Source: Cryptomeria japonica (Eukaryota > Streptophyta > Pinopsida > Cupressales > Cupressaceae). Taken from it: DNA of 60,000 nt. Positions 32,402 to 43,958 of this stretch are shown here, piece after piece. The DNA lies in contig NC_081407.1 of the NCBI RefSeq assembly GCF_030272615.1, forward strand, positions 317,470,456 through 317,530,455, given 5' to 3'. A program made the position numbers and the translations under genes. Every line of letters begins with the position of its first letter. Within the stretch, counting starts at the first letter, position 1. Below the pieces are notes generated by a model that was given only the letters and a program-made list of their open reading frames with translations, searched no databases and was not told the origin of the DNA.

Positions 32402-33434
32402 TGTTAGGTCTCGGAGGCAACTGAGAGGGGGGGGTGAATCAGTTGTCTATAAATCTCAAACCAAAACTAACTTAACCAAACTTAATGCATAATACTGGTA
32501 AACCAAACTTTAATGCCAATAGATAGTTTAGCAGTTAATAATAGTACCGGTAAAGTTTAATGCATGAAACATAAAGATAAATAACATACACAACACATAA
32601 CACAGTTATTTGTATGTGGAAACCCTATAAGGGGAAAAACCACGGTGGGAAACCTTACCCACAATCAGATGATAATACTGCAGATAGTATGTGTGTACAA
32701 ATGGGGTCTACACATGCAGAAAGGCCAACTACCTAGAGCTCACTGCTCAATCACAAAATGGGAGTCACACTGACTACAATTGGATGGTTAAATCCAATGA
32801 TAATGTACTGCTCAAAATAGCATCTTCATATGCTAGATTCAGTATTAGTTAAGCTCTGATTTGCCTTCTTCAAAAGCCTCATTGAATCTTCAAATGATGT
32901 CTGTGTGTATAGCTTTGCTTATATTCACATATACCTTATTACAATCCTTTTTCACACTCCTCTTCTTTTACATAATCTCACAAATGAGATCTTACATATA
33001 TACCAAAATGTAAGACCAAATGTGTAGGTCGGCTCACTAAGATATTACAATTAAATCAATTACAAATGAATCAATATGCGATGCATGATGTCGGCTCAAT
33101 GCATTTACAACAATAACCTAGGCCTATTTGTCGGTCCATAACCTAGGCCTATTTGTCGGTAACAGCAAATGTGCAAACTCGATTGTACCAATAATCAAAT
33201 CACCAAAACCAAGTGTCCAAACAATTTCTTTGACATAACCAAGTAATCTCCAGACGATAACAGATCATCCTCAGTGTCGGTGGACAATATAACCTGTCGG
33301 TGAACCAGATATTGGTGACTGTGCATAAGTCACTGAACATGTCGGTGAACATAACCAAAGATCTCCAAGTGTTCTCAAGTGTTGACAAGTGTTGACATCA
33401 ATGACAAAACCAATGCAACACATCCATAATACCA
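32402..33434 (-). repeat. Copia-type LTR (about 1.03 kb), minus orientation
   Basis: On the minus strand it ends CCTCCGAGACCTAACA at 32402, preceded by the C-run (GATTCACCCCCCC). It includes the CACCGTGGTTTTTCCCC block near 32630-32650. Its start near 33434 follows a polypurine tract (GCCAAAGGGGGAGATTT), but the expected TGTTGG start reads TTGGTATTATGG. ACCGGT- and CGGT-rich, related in style to the LTRs at 3427-4542 and 7666-9279 but not the same family. Confidence 0.7.
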
Positions 33435-33704
33435 AAAATCTCCCCCTTTGGCATTGATGACAACACAAGATGGAAAAACCATCTAAGTGCCAAAGCAGAA
33501 ATGCCAAAAACAAAAACCAAAAACCAACAATCTCCCAAAGAGATAATTAAGATACAGAGAGTAACAATCTCTCCCCCAATGAATAATCTCTCCCAAAAAG
33601 ATAATATGTTTTTCCATAGATATCTCTCTCCCTTTGACATCAAATGCCAAAGCAATACAAAACCAAATACAATCAAAAGCAATAATTTTTTTAACTCCTA
33701 TTGG
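33435..33704 (-). mobile_element. 3' end of the internal region of the 32.4-kb Copia element
   Basis: On the minus strand, several tracts such as GGGAGAGA, GGGGGAGAG and the terminal AAAGGGGGAGA precede the LTR, as in SIRE-like Copia 3' regions. It is cut at 33704 by insertion of another Copia LTR, so the rest of this element is not visible. Confidence 0.6.
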
Positions 33705-34084
33705 TGTAATTATTTTATTTTATTTATCTCCTATGATGTAATTACACTTTACTTAAGTTTACTTAGGGAATTGCATGGTAGTAGTTGGAGCATTTCCTCT
33801 TTAGGTGGACTTATCATTTCATGGGATGCATAGTTATCTGTGTCACGTGGTTAAATTCTAACTAACTCCTACCTACCCTTGCATTTCATTGAGCCACATG
33901 TCATTATTGGTGCACTCATTTCCTTTTGCCTTGCCTATATAAGCAAGCCTATGTACATTGTTTATTCATCCAACTATTTGCACCTTGATATGAATACAAT
34001 TTGTTCTTGTCTCTATTGTTCTCTCTTGTTATTGTGCTATTTAATTGGACTCTAGATCTTGGGTTTCTATAGTCAATTCTTACA
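33705..34084 (+). repeat. Copia LTR (380 bp), plus orientation
   Basis: Begins TGTAATTATT and ends AATTCTTACA, giving 5-bp inverted ends TGTAA/TTACA. The primer site follows at once. The preceding 5-mer is attgg; no partner target duplication or 3' LTR was found in the window. Confidence 0.78.
33934..33944 (+). promoter_or_regulatory. TATA box of the 380-bp Copia LTR
   Basis: CCTATATAAGC about 150 bases before the LTR end, a typical position for the U3/R boundary. Confidence 0.6.
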
Positions 34085-34102
34085 TGGTATCAGAGCCAGT
34101 AG
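34085..34102 (+). other. Primer-binding site, tRNA-iMet
   Basis: TGGTATCAGAGCCAGTAG starts directly after the LTR; exact match to the common plant Copia primer site. Confidence 0.9.
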
Positions 34103-35420
34103 GGTGCCATCAATAGTCATATTTGGAGAGATCTCGGTGCTTTTAAACATTGGCATCTTGAGATATTTGGAGTGTAGCCCATTTTCTAGAGTGTATTAAG
34201 TCAAATCTGACTCCAACATTGTGTCTCAGAGACTATTTCCAAGAATTTTGACTATAAATTCACCTATATTGGGTGAAAGATGATTTTGAGGCAAAAAAAA
34301 TTTAGCAAGTTGAGTTGTATAGCCTAACTTGCCATTGAGGATATGAATTTTTTTAAACTAGTTTTTGGGAAATTTGTTTGTTAAAAAAATATATATTATT
34401 ATTTCATAGGTTTTGTAAAGTTTTATTTGTCAAATCAAAAAAAAGGGTAAAAACATAAACTTTTTCCGAGTTAAGGTGTTTTTGTAGGGTCGTACCATGT
34501 GTACTCCACAAGGTCATACCCTGCCACTTCGGACAGCTTCCCCATTGGCATATCTCTCAATTCCCAAAGACTTGTGGGCTCTCTCTGACAGTCTTCCCCA
34601 ATAGCTGGGTGGTTGCAAGAAGTTGAGTCCCACTTTTGGGCAAAAAGTGGAAGTGTTTTCTCTGTTTTTCAAATTTTCTGTCGATTGATGTCAAAATTTG
34701 ATGCACTTAGAAATTGAATCTCAAAAAACTTTAGTAATAGAAAATGTAGTGCTCAAAGTATACTTTTCAAATATGTAATTTATTTTAATACCCACATGCT
34801 ATAAATCCCTATTTAGTAGCCATGTTTAAAAACATTATTTTCAAAATGCTTGTTTCAGGACCATACCACACATGTGTACGACCACCATTTTTTGATGCAA
34901 CTAAATGAATTTTTGCAAATCCTTTTGGGAAATGATACCTAAGACACCAAATATTGATGAGAATATTTTTGCTTCTTTTTTTATTGAATATATTTTTTTT
35001 AATTAATTTTTAACTGACAATAAAGTATAATTTCAAAACATCGGGTGTACGACCACCATAATTTGATGAAAATTTCATATTTTTCAATTTTTTTTTTAAT
35101 ATTCAAAAGAATTGTATGTAGATTGATTTCATATAATTTATTTTTATAAAATCCTAAAAACAAAAAAGTTATTAAAGTTTTAGTGAACCTTGGTATTTTA
35201 GGTTTAGGTTCCACTTTTGATTAATAAATAATACAAAAATAGTAAAAATAATCTTATCACTATGAAATTTACATTTCTGAAATCAGGACCCTGAAAAATC
35301 TAATGGGATTTCGTTTCGTCAAAAAATTCAATCAGAAAGGCCCTCAAAAAATTAGGCCAAGGTAGAAATCTAATGTCGTTTTACCTTAGTCATTTTTTTG
35401 GAGGTCCAAGCATAGACTTG
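34103..35420 (+). other. Copia leader-like non-coding region
   Basis: No ORF or domain. The sequence follows a Copia primer site and is probably its leader. It contains a repeated phrase, GTACGACCACCAT..TTTGATG (about 34878 and 35047). The leader appears to be interrupted near 35.4 kb by the large DNA transposon, and a Copia gag on the same strand begins at 58776. Confidence 0.45.
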
Positions 35421-35485
35421 GTGGGACCAAGCCTATCCTGAAGCAAAAAACAATGCTAAGGGTTGTTTCCCACCCCTAATTTTAA

Positions 35486-35630
35486 CAAACGGGCGCCCAT
35501 TTTTTAAATTCAAAAAACGGGCACTCATTTCGCTTTGTACCGTTGAAAGTGAAACGGGCGCCCGTTTTTAAAAATAGGCACCCGATTATAAAACGGGCAC
35601 CCATTTAATTAAATAACGGGTGCCCGTTTC
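35486..35630. repeat. Left subterminal palindrome array
   Basis: About six units related to AAACGGGCGCCCGTTT in 145 bases, including the perfect palindrome AAACGGGCGCCCGTTT and variants with GGGCAC, GGGTGC or CCCATTT. Likely protein-binding sites near a transposon end (inference). Confidence 0.75.
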
Positions 35631-35734
35631 TGAAAAGATTCGTTCGGCCAGAATCTAGCCCACAAGCACAAATCCCAATGATTGAATGATTTTTCTATCA
35701 TTGTCTGACAGGTACGATCTGCAAAGAGAATGTT

Positions 35735-37868
35735 TTGATTAATCATTCTCTTTGTTTGTCTTATTGTCGATTTGGTAAGGAGATCGATTCGAATTCAAAA
35801 TTTGGTGTAGCCATAGGATCAAATCAACGCAGGAAGAGGCAAAGGAAGGTTTTGACAACTAAGGAGATTGCAGCAAATAGGGAGGAGGCAATGCGTCAAC
35901 GAGAGAGAAGATCAAGAATGAGACAAGGAGCTTCAAGTTCCACAATCGTTTCAGAAGAGGAGAACATCAATGAGACCATAAATGTTGATGAAGGAAACAC
36001 AATAGAACCATTTAATTCAGGTGCATCTTCTAATCCATTATTGGATACATATATGTCTTCACAGCCCTATGTTTTTTCTCATGAAGAAATTGGTGATTTA
36101 GTAGAAGCAGGTTACTTAATAAATGAAATTCCAATTTAAAATCAAACCCCGAATGAAATTAGAACTCAAGTTGAAACTGAAATTGAAATCCAAATTGAAA
36201 CCCCAAATGAAACTACATCTCAACTTGAAACTAAAATTGAAACCGAATTTGAAACTCCAAATGAAATTGAAAATCCACCTGCAACTAAAACCAATAATGT
36301 GTATGTAGTCATGGAAACACCAATTGAAAATGAAACATGTTTGAATGATAATCAAACGAATGAAAATTTTGAAATTAAAAGTGATGTACTAGACAACCTT
36401 CTTGGCTTGGTTTCATGGAGACAGATTAGGACACATGCAAATAGATTGTTTAGACATTTTTTTTATAATAAGAAATTTGGGTTTCAATGTCAATTAATGG
36501 TACAACTAATTAAAATAACTAAAATGCAAAAAGTGATGAATAAGTTAGGCTTTTATGTCAAACCCAAGAAGAAGGACGAGTCTTTAAAACAAGTTGTATC
36601 GACTGTTGCTAGCACCTTATAATTGGAAAGAAAAGTCGTTCTAAAGATAAAAATGCGACACGATGGGCAATAACAATAGCTTTAGTAAGCCAAACAACTT
36701 CTAATAAAATAATTATGAGTAACATAAGTGGATATCTTAATATTCATCGCAAAACTTTGTCAAGAGCTGTAAAAAGAAGAGTTAATTCTGAAAGTGATCC
36801 GGCAAACAAATTGTGGACTTTTAGTGGTAGACTACCAAGGTCTGATATGAAACTTACTGGTGAAGTCAAAAAAATTTGGCACGATAATACGAGAGTATCA
36901 CCTAATGTTAGCGATGTTCTTAAATTAAGATTTGGGTCAAAAATTTGTGATCCACATCCAAAACACCTATTGGACATGACTCAACTGAATTGTACAAAAA
37001 AAAATTTGCATTATAAGGTGTTGACTATTAGCATTTGTCAAAGATCTTTTGAAAAGTGTAAACCTTGGTATGTTCGAATTAACAAGGAAAGAGTCACATG
37101 TTGTTGCAAAACTTATGTTCAATTTCGCTACCATTATGATGTATTTCAATATATACGTGTTACCATGCATAGTAATGGAATGTTCCAAGAATGTGGTATA
37201 AATATACCACCTGAAACTATAAAGGAGTTTATATCAAGTTTGTTTTGCAACCCACTAAATGAGCAAAATTTTCTGTTCAATGCATGTGTTTCCAGTGTAT
37301 GTGATATGTGTGGCAATCTTGCATTGTTGGATGAATGTTTGCATGAAAATCTTTCAAATGATTTTGGACAACAATTAGTTGATGTTAAAAGATTTAAAAC
37401 TATTGTGTATCCACTGAAGGATGGAAATGTTGGAAAATGATGCGATCTAATCAGTGAAAAAGTTAGTGTTCATGCATTTATGAATGAATTTAAGAGTAAC
37501 ATCGTACCTAAATATGTTAAACACACTCAAAATGCTAGATGGCTCGATGGTCAGTTTTGAATATGTAAGGATACATTTCTTGTTGGTAATATACTTTCGG
37601 TTGTTGACTTTGCAGAGAACTACACACTTGCACCACAAGATGAGGTCTAATCACAATACTACAATTCAGTGCAAGTATCAATTTTTGTCCATATTGTCTA
37701 TAGGCATGCACCAGATAGTACAGAAGAGGATCGCAAAATTTTGAGAGAATACCATTTCTATATGAGTGATAATAAATTACGCTCATCTGAGTTTGTCCAG
37801 TATTGCTTCAAGACCTTTTTTCATAATTTGAGGGAGAGAGAAATTCAGATGACACAACATCTAATATG
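35735..37868 (+). pseudogene. DDE-like transposase gene of the large transposon, N-terminal part
   Basis: One reading path with a frameshift near 36615 and stops at 36137 (TAA), 37438 (TGA), 37558 (TGA) and 37648 (TAA). The start at 35735 is only the first Met in the open frame. Order: a basic, Arg-rich segment (QRRKRQRK; RQRERRSRMRQ), an acidic Ser-rich part, a degenerate Glu/Thr repeat (36130-36290), and a helical region. A Cys/Trp-rich domain follows (FEKCKPWYVRINKERVTCCC, VCDMCGNL). The first likely catalytic acid is in VVDFAENY (Asp codon 37606-37608). The chromovirus then interrupts the gene after QHLI. The family is seen in plants and animals as uncharacterised proteins with an HGKG-D-G motif; calling it a transposase is inference. 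Confidence 0.62.
37776..37868. repeat. Flanking duplication of the chromovirus, left copy (about 93 bp)
   Basis: ATTACGCTCATCTGAG...CATCTAATATG, repeated at 48847-48938 with one T deletion and two substitutions. It is part of the DDE-like gene; this left copy keeps the frame. Confidence 0.9.
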
Positions 37869-40598
37869 GATATAAAAACATTCATAGATATATCATTATA
37901 ATGCAAATGAATAATACAATTTCTCACTTACAAGTCCTTATTTCCTACTTAGGCTTCCAAATTGCCTTAAGAATATACAAGAAGATGCATCCGTCGATCT
38001 TTAGTCTAAGTCGCTTCCTTCATTCCTTTGAATGCAGATGAGAACAAGAATCAGGCGCTTTTTCCGCCCAACCTTGAAGCTTACGCTTCCCCAGAATTCT
38101 TGGTCAATCAAGAATACCCGACCCTGTACGAATTGGTTTAACCAAAGAATTCAAAAGCAAGAGGGAATCTGGTGCATGCCTAGATAATATATGCATTTTC
38201 ATTTTTCTACTTCATTCTAAGAAACAAGCATTCGCTATCATACTAGGATGTGGTACAGAGCATAAATAAGGAATTTCCATCATTTTCTATGGATAATTCA
38301 AATAATAACTCAATCGAGTATAATGCCATGCACAGCAAAATAATAGTTGGAAAAAGCAACTATTCTCCCTAAAAACATCCACATTCGGCACCCGTCCCGA
38401 AAGGTAATTTTCTAACTCAAGCTTAACTCTAGCTTGGTTCCCTCAAACACAAATTCAATTGAGAATACAATCTTTCTTTTTAAACAAAAATAGAGATATC
38501 ATTTTCCTTACTAATCATTACTTGTCTAATATATCTATTGAAGACAATCTTTCATATTTTGGAAAATGATAAACTTTCATAAGCAATACTCTCATAATCA
38601 ATCTTTCGACTAAATAAGGTACATGCAAAAGAAGGTGTTATATATGTATGAATTTAATCTCATATATAACCAAAAAGTACGCAAACACATTCTTAAAATA
38701 GAATTAGAACTAATTATTTTGGACAAAATACATTATTAACAATTAGTTAACATCTTTTTCTCTATATTCTTTTCTTCTATTCTAAAATGATTTACAATGC
38801 ATTTCAAATAGGATAATGACATATGAAACAAATTTGGATGATCATACCTAATATCTAAAGCTTCTAATTCTATACATTCTCATACCAAATAATAACAAAT
38901 AATAACCATAAACAAGGAATTCTGACCTCTTGTAAACTTGGTCCGGTTTGTACTACCTTGACGTTCTTTCGTCAAATAGTTCCTCGCCTTCTTCGCAAGT
39001 CTCTCTCAAAACTATTCCTATCAAATCTATCTCTATTCTATTTCTCTTCAATATTATCAAAGTATCTTCTCCTCTACTCTATCCTTCTCTTCTTGATTCT
39101 CTCATCCTTTCTTGCTAGAGAAGAAAAGATGATCCTTTCTTCTATCTTCTCCCTCTATTTATCTAATTTTTCCCTAAGATTACTCCTTTATTAAGGGCTC
39201 GGTGATTGCAAAGGTTTAGAAATCTTTTACCTTCATCTCCTCTTACTCTTCCACATCTGAAAGAGATGGCATCTTTTGTTATATTTCTGCTATTATTGTG
39301 GAAGATTAACACCACGATAGCAGTCTATCTCTACGTTACCTCCATGATGTAAGTTCATCTCTAAGTTGTCTGTTGCTTCTATTCTCCCTTGATCATGTTT
39401 ACAACAATTTTTATCGGTCAAATAGGGAGGTTGGAATATGTAACAAGCTCTTATGTGTTTGTATTTCGCAGTTTCATTGCTATCTCTGCCAAGTCTACGC
39501 CACGTTGAAGCTCACTTTGCTTGGTTTATGCCACCACTACAGTTCTTTCTCTTGCTGCGTGGGATTCAAACATGTGCAATGGCAATTTTATCGCTCCATG
39601 CAAGGCCACGTTCCCTATTTTTTCTGCTCCAAGTTCACTAAACTATTTGCATGCTATCAACTCCACATTCACATCCTCAATTTTTTGCATTTTGGCCATG
39701 CATTAGTTAAATGGAGTCTAAGCGGCCACCTTTTGGTCATGCGACATAGTCGTTTTTTTCTCAAACTAAATCCACCACCATTTATAATGTGACTAACTAA
39801 TATAAATAATAAACTTAGAAATATTTAAAGTTTATAATTTATATTCCTAATTTAATATATATATTAATATTCATAATATGTTTTATGTAATCGCTTTTAT
39901 AGCGTATGACCATTTCTGTAATGATTAAATTTACAATTCCACCTAAATATTTATATATGTAATCAATAAATTTCAAGTTTCCTACCATCTATATAACAAT
40001 GACTAATCAATTTATAAACTAGGTCATATAATTCAATTTATTTAACGACTAATTAATCGTACTAAAATATTCAATATAAATCATGAACTATATTCACTTT
40101 TGAATATACAAGTTTATAATCTACTCCTAATTCGTACGACTAAAATGTAATTCTGAAAACCAAACATAATCGATAATTTCACACAAAGCAAATGAAATCA
40201 TGGAATCGCTATATAATTCAATCATTAATAATTTTTTCATCCTATATGGTCGAATTTAACATAATATTTCATTCATAAATGCAAAGATAAATGTATATGC
40301 AAATGTGGTGTGTGAGATTCCCTTTTTCCATCGAAGTCATTTAGTTAAAAACAAGTCTACCTGATTTGTGTTCTCGCCTTCGACCTCGTTCACCTGATCT
40401 TGCATTACTTGCACTCGAAAGTTTATCAAAATTGACAAACCCAAAAGAATATTAAATGTTGAATTTCATATCAATTGCAGGAGTAAAAATGCATACAATA
40501 TTTTCTCACACTAGATTATGAATGATCTAATCTATTTTAATTTCAAAATCACATTAAATCTTTAAAATGCACATTATTAAAATAAATGATTCGTGACA
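37867..40598 (-). repeat. Chromovirus 3' LTR, truncated at its 3' end
   Basis: Matches 46130-48846. On the minus strand it begins TGTCACGAATC after the polypurine tract and runs to TTTTTATATCCA, where it meets the host gene. It lacks the last 112 bp (46018-46129 of the other copy). Plus-strand ORFs here (for example 39373-39792) are antisense to the element and unlikely to be genes. Confidence 0.9.
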
Positions 40599-40613
40599 TC
40601 CTTCCCCTCTTGG
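40599..40613 (-). other. Chromovirus polypurine tract
   Basis: Minus-strand CCAAGAGGGGAAGGA directly before TGTCACG. Confidence 0.85.
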
Positions 40614-40794
40614 AAGAGACATCGTCTCGATGTCTTGCCACTCAGCAATAATCACAAAACAATAATATCTCATAAAATGTCAACCATACCTCAAATTCAA
40701 ATAATAATACCAATAGCACACAAGCTATCGAAATTTACATCATAAAATTTAAATAATTGTTTCAAAATATCCAAAATAAATAGCAGTTATTTCC

Positions 40795-42110
40795 TAAGGA
40801 AGCAAATGAGGAAAATGACGGTCAATCGTCTCAGCATCCTCCCATGTAGCACTATCCTCAAAATATTGGTCCCACTGAACCTTATACTAAGTGAAATCTC
40901 TGCTACGTAGCTTCACACTACATTGATCTAGGATTCGGATGGGCTCCACTAGCACCACCCCGGGATCCTGAACCTGTAAGGATTGCCAATCAAGAATATG
41001 AGATGCATCAGCATTGTAAGGTTTCAGTAAAGACACATGAAACACATTATGGATTCAAGCTAGAGCAGGGGGTAAAGCTAATCTATAAGCAACTGGATTG
41101 ATAACCTCTAGTACATCAAAGGGTCCCACATATCTTGGAGCCAAGTTTGATGATTTTCCAAACGAGATAGAGCTCTTATGAGGTTTGACTCTCAAAAAGA
41201 CTTTATCTCCTACAGCAAATTGTCTAAAAGTTCTATTTTGGTCTGCATAACTCTTCTGTCGGTCAGCTGCTTCCTTCAATCTACTCTTAATCAACACCAT
41301 CTGCTCATCCATTTCCTTGAGTAAATCTGGACCAATAATGATCCTATCTTCTAGTCTATCCCAACTGATAGGTGTGCGACATTTTCGCCCATAGAGTGCT
41401 TCAAAAGGTGTCATCCCTAATGATGCATGAAAGGAGTTGTTATAAGAAAATTCAACTAAGGGCAAGTACTCCTCCCATTTGTACTGTTGATCCATGCAAT
41501 ACATTCTCAAAAGATCCTCCACTACCTGATTAACCCTTTTTGTTTGGTCGTCAGTCTGAGGATGATATGCTGAGCTAAAATTTAGCCTTGTTCCCAATGT
41601 TGCATTCAATGTTGTCCAAAATCTGGAAGTCATCCTAGTATCCCTATCAGATATTATAGTTTCTGGAACTCCATGTAACCGAAAAAATTTTTGCACAAAT
41701 TTCTTGGCAAGAACAAATGATCCATCTTTTAGATTTCCAGGTATGAAATGTGCAACTTTAGTCAACTCGTCCACCACTACTAAGATAGTGTCATGCTTAT
41801 TCTTACTCATCAGGAATCCTTGGATGAAATCCATACTGATTACCTGCCACTTGTATTCTGGTATAACATGTTGGAATAGAAGTCCTGCTGGATGAACATG
41901 TTCAACTTTTACTCTTTGACATTCCAGACATTGTGCTACATACTCAACCACTTCCTTCCTGAGTTTAGGCCAGAAATACAATGTTTTCAAATCAGCTACC
42001 ATCTTTGTTATTCCAGGGTGTCCTGAATAAGGTGTATTGTGCATCTCATGTAATATCAACTTCCTCAACTCTCCCCCTTCTGGTATGTACATCCTTCCTT
42101 GGTATCTCAA
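40795..42110 (-). pseudogene. Chromovirus integrase with C-terminal chromodomain
   Basis: 42110-41055 encodes the zinc-binding region (HEMHNTPYSGHPGITK, then CLECQRVK). The catalytic core has Asp in SMDFIQGF, Asp in IISDRDTRMTSRFW and Glu in the conserved LVEFSYNNSFHASLGMTPFEALYGR context. A GPY/F module follows, with DKVFLRVKPH and RYVGPFDVLE. The frame continues past 41055 through FHVSLLKPYN to a chromodomain of about 50 residues (EPIRILDQ, KVQWDQYFEDSATWED) ending near 40800, with a TAA in the linker and one TAG. Where most elements read YHPQTDGQTER, this one has YHPQTDDQTKR, so the Glu of the DDE triad is Lys. The chromodomain places it in the chromoviruses. Confidence 0.9.
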
Positions 42111-42161
42111 AATACCCTCTGGTTCTATCTCATATCCATCATAACGATGGTCTGAAGAGTC

Positions 42162-43823
42162 TCATTCCAAGGCTTGTTTAACTCTTAAATAATGTTCATC
42201 TTCGGAAAGATTTTGCAACACTTGTTGCTTCAAATTTGTCCTTGTTGTAACCATAGCAGATAGGTGTCTTCTTCTGCTGAGAGCATCAGCTACTCTATTT
42301 TCCTTCCCTTGGATATATTCGATACCAAAGTCATACTCACTTAGAAATTTAAGCCACCTTCTTTGTCTTGCATTTAGGTTAGGTTGTGTAAAAATATACT
42401 TCAATCCTAAATGATCCGTTTTAAGCTCAAAAGGCTTCCCTAAAAGGTAATGTCTCCACATTTGTAATGCATGCACAATAGCTAGTAGTTCTAAATCATG
42501 CGGTACATAATTCATCTCATATTGCTTTAGATTTCGTGATTCATATGCAACCACCTTTCCTTCTTGCATCAGCACTACTCCCACACCTTCACCCGAGGCA
42601 TCTGTAATTACTACAAAATGTCTGTTGGGATCTGGTATTGTTAATATTGGTGTTGTTGTCAATTTCTGCTTCAGGAGTTGAAATGATTCCTCACACTTCT
42701 CAGTCCATTCAAACCTTTTTTCCTTTTTCAAAAGTGAAGTAATTGGTGCTGCTATCCTAGAAAACCCTTCCACATATTTTCTATAATATCCAGCAAGTCC
42801 CATAAAACTTCGAACTTCTGAAACATTTTGAGGTGTTGGCCAATCTACTATTGCTTCTATCTTTGCAGGATCAACTGAAATTCCTTCGGCGGATATGACA
42901 TGACCTAAGTATTGCACCTTTTCCTGAAAGAAGTCACACTTAGAGAATTTCCCATAAAGTTTACGATCTCTCAATCATTGGAAAACTATCCTCAGGTGCT
43001 TCTTATGTTCTTCTTCATTCTTAGAATAGATCAATATGTCATCAATGAAGATTAAAACAAAGTCATCCAAGTATTCTCTAAAAATACTGTTCATGAGGTT
43101 CATGAATGTTGTTGGGGCATTAGTTAAACCAAATGGTACAACTGTAAATTCATAATGCCCATACCTTGTTCGGAATCCAGTCTTAGGAATGTCTTCATCT
43201 TTAATCCTTAACTGATGATATCCGGATCGAAGATCAATCTTGGAGAATACAGATGCACCTTTCATTTGATCAAATAATTCATCTATCATTGGTAGAGGAT
43301 ATCTATTTTTGATGGTTACTTTGTTCAACATCCTATAGTCAATGCATAACCTCAAAGTACCATCTTTCTTCTTTACAAAAATCACTGGTGCACCCCACGG
43401 GGATACGCTTGGTCTAATAAAACCTTGCCTAAGCAATTCCTGCAATTGAGCCTTAATCTCATACAGTTCTATTGTTGTCATTCTATATGGAGCCTTATAT
43501 TGCGGCTCTGTTCCAGGTAAGAGTTCTATAGAAAAATCGAACTCTCTCTTAGTTGGTAACTTGGTAAGATCTTCTGGAAAGACATCTAGAAACTCTGCAA
43601 GGATAGGGTAATCTGTAGGACTTTTCTCTACATTATTCAAATCATTAACCATGATGGCAATGATGGAACATCCTTTTCTTTGGGCCTTCTTGAGTTGCAT
43701 TTCTAAAATGTATCTCAATTCAAGAGGATTTTGAGACCTGAAAATTTCAACGGAATTCCCAAAATCATCCATGCAACTAATGACCTTATCTTCATAGTTC
43801 ACTATGGCATTATGTTCAGTCAA
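42162..43823 (-). pseudogene. Chromovirus reverse transcriptase and RNase H
   Basis: 43823-42975 is [20 protein letters not shown], then [31 protein letters not shown], and the catalytic [14 protein letters not shown] at about 42974 (likely an old CGA) splits it from 42974-42162, which holds the thumb/connection region ([10 protein letters not shown]) and RNase H with [12 protein letters not shown], the E of HDLELLAIV and [11 protein letters not shown] and RNase H catalytic acids are intact apart from the stop. The order is the usual one for Gypsy. Confidence 0.93.
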
Positions 43824-43958
43824 CTAATTAATACCTAAGATCACATCATATGATCCTAGTGGTGCAACATAAAGGTTAACTTGGGTTTGGAAACTAGGAA
43901 GTTCTAATTCACTGCAAAATAGACAAGTATCTACCCTCTTTTCTACTCGATTACCATA

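Noticed and set aside
32402-34084. A single Copia element with both LTRs here
   Set aside because: The two LTRs differ in length, sequence and orientation, and polypurine tracts and primer site belong to different elements.
34085-34102. Possible tRNA-Met gene fragment
   Set aside because: Only the 3'-terminal tRNA complement is present, directly next to an LTR end; it is a primer-binding site.
36116-36355. Minus-strand ORF with Phe/Asn-rich repeats
   Set aside because: Antisense reading of the Glu/Thr repeat in the DDE-like gene.
39373-39792. Plus-strand ORF of 139 residues in the chromovirus 3' LTR, partly repeated at 47762-48076
   Set aside because: It is present twice only because the LTRs are copies; it is antisense to pol, broken in the second copy and has no recognisable domain.
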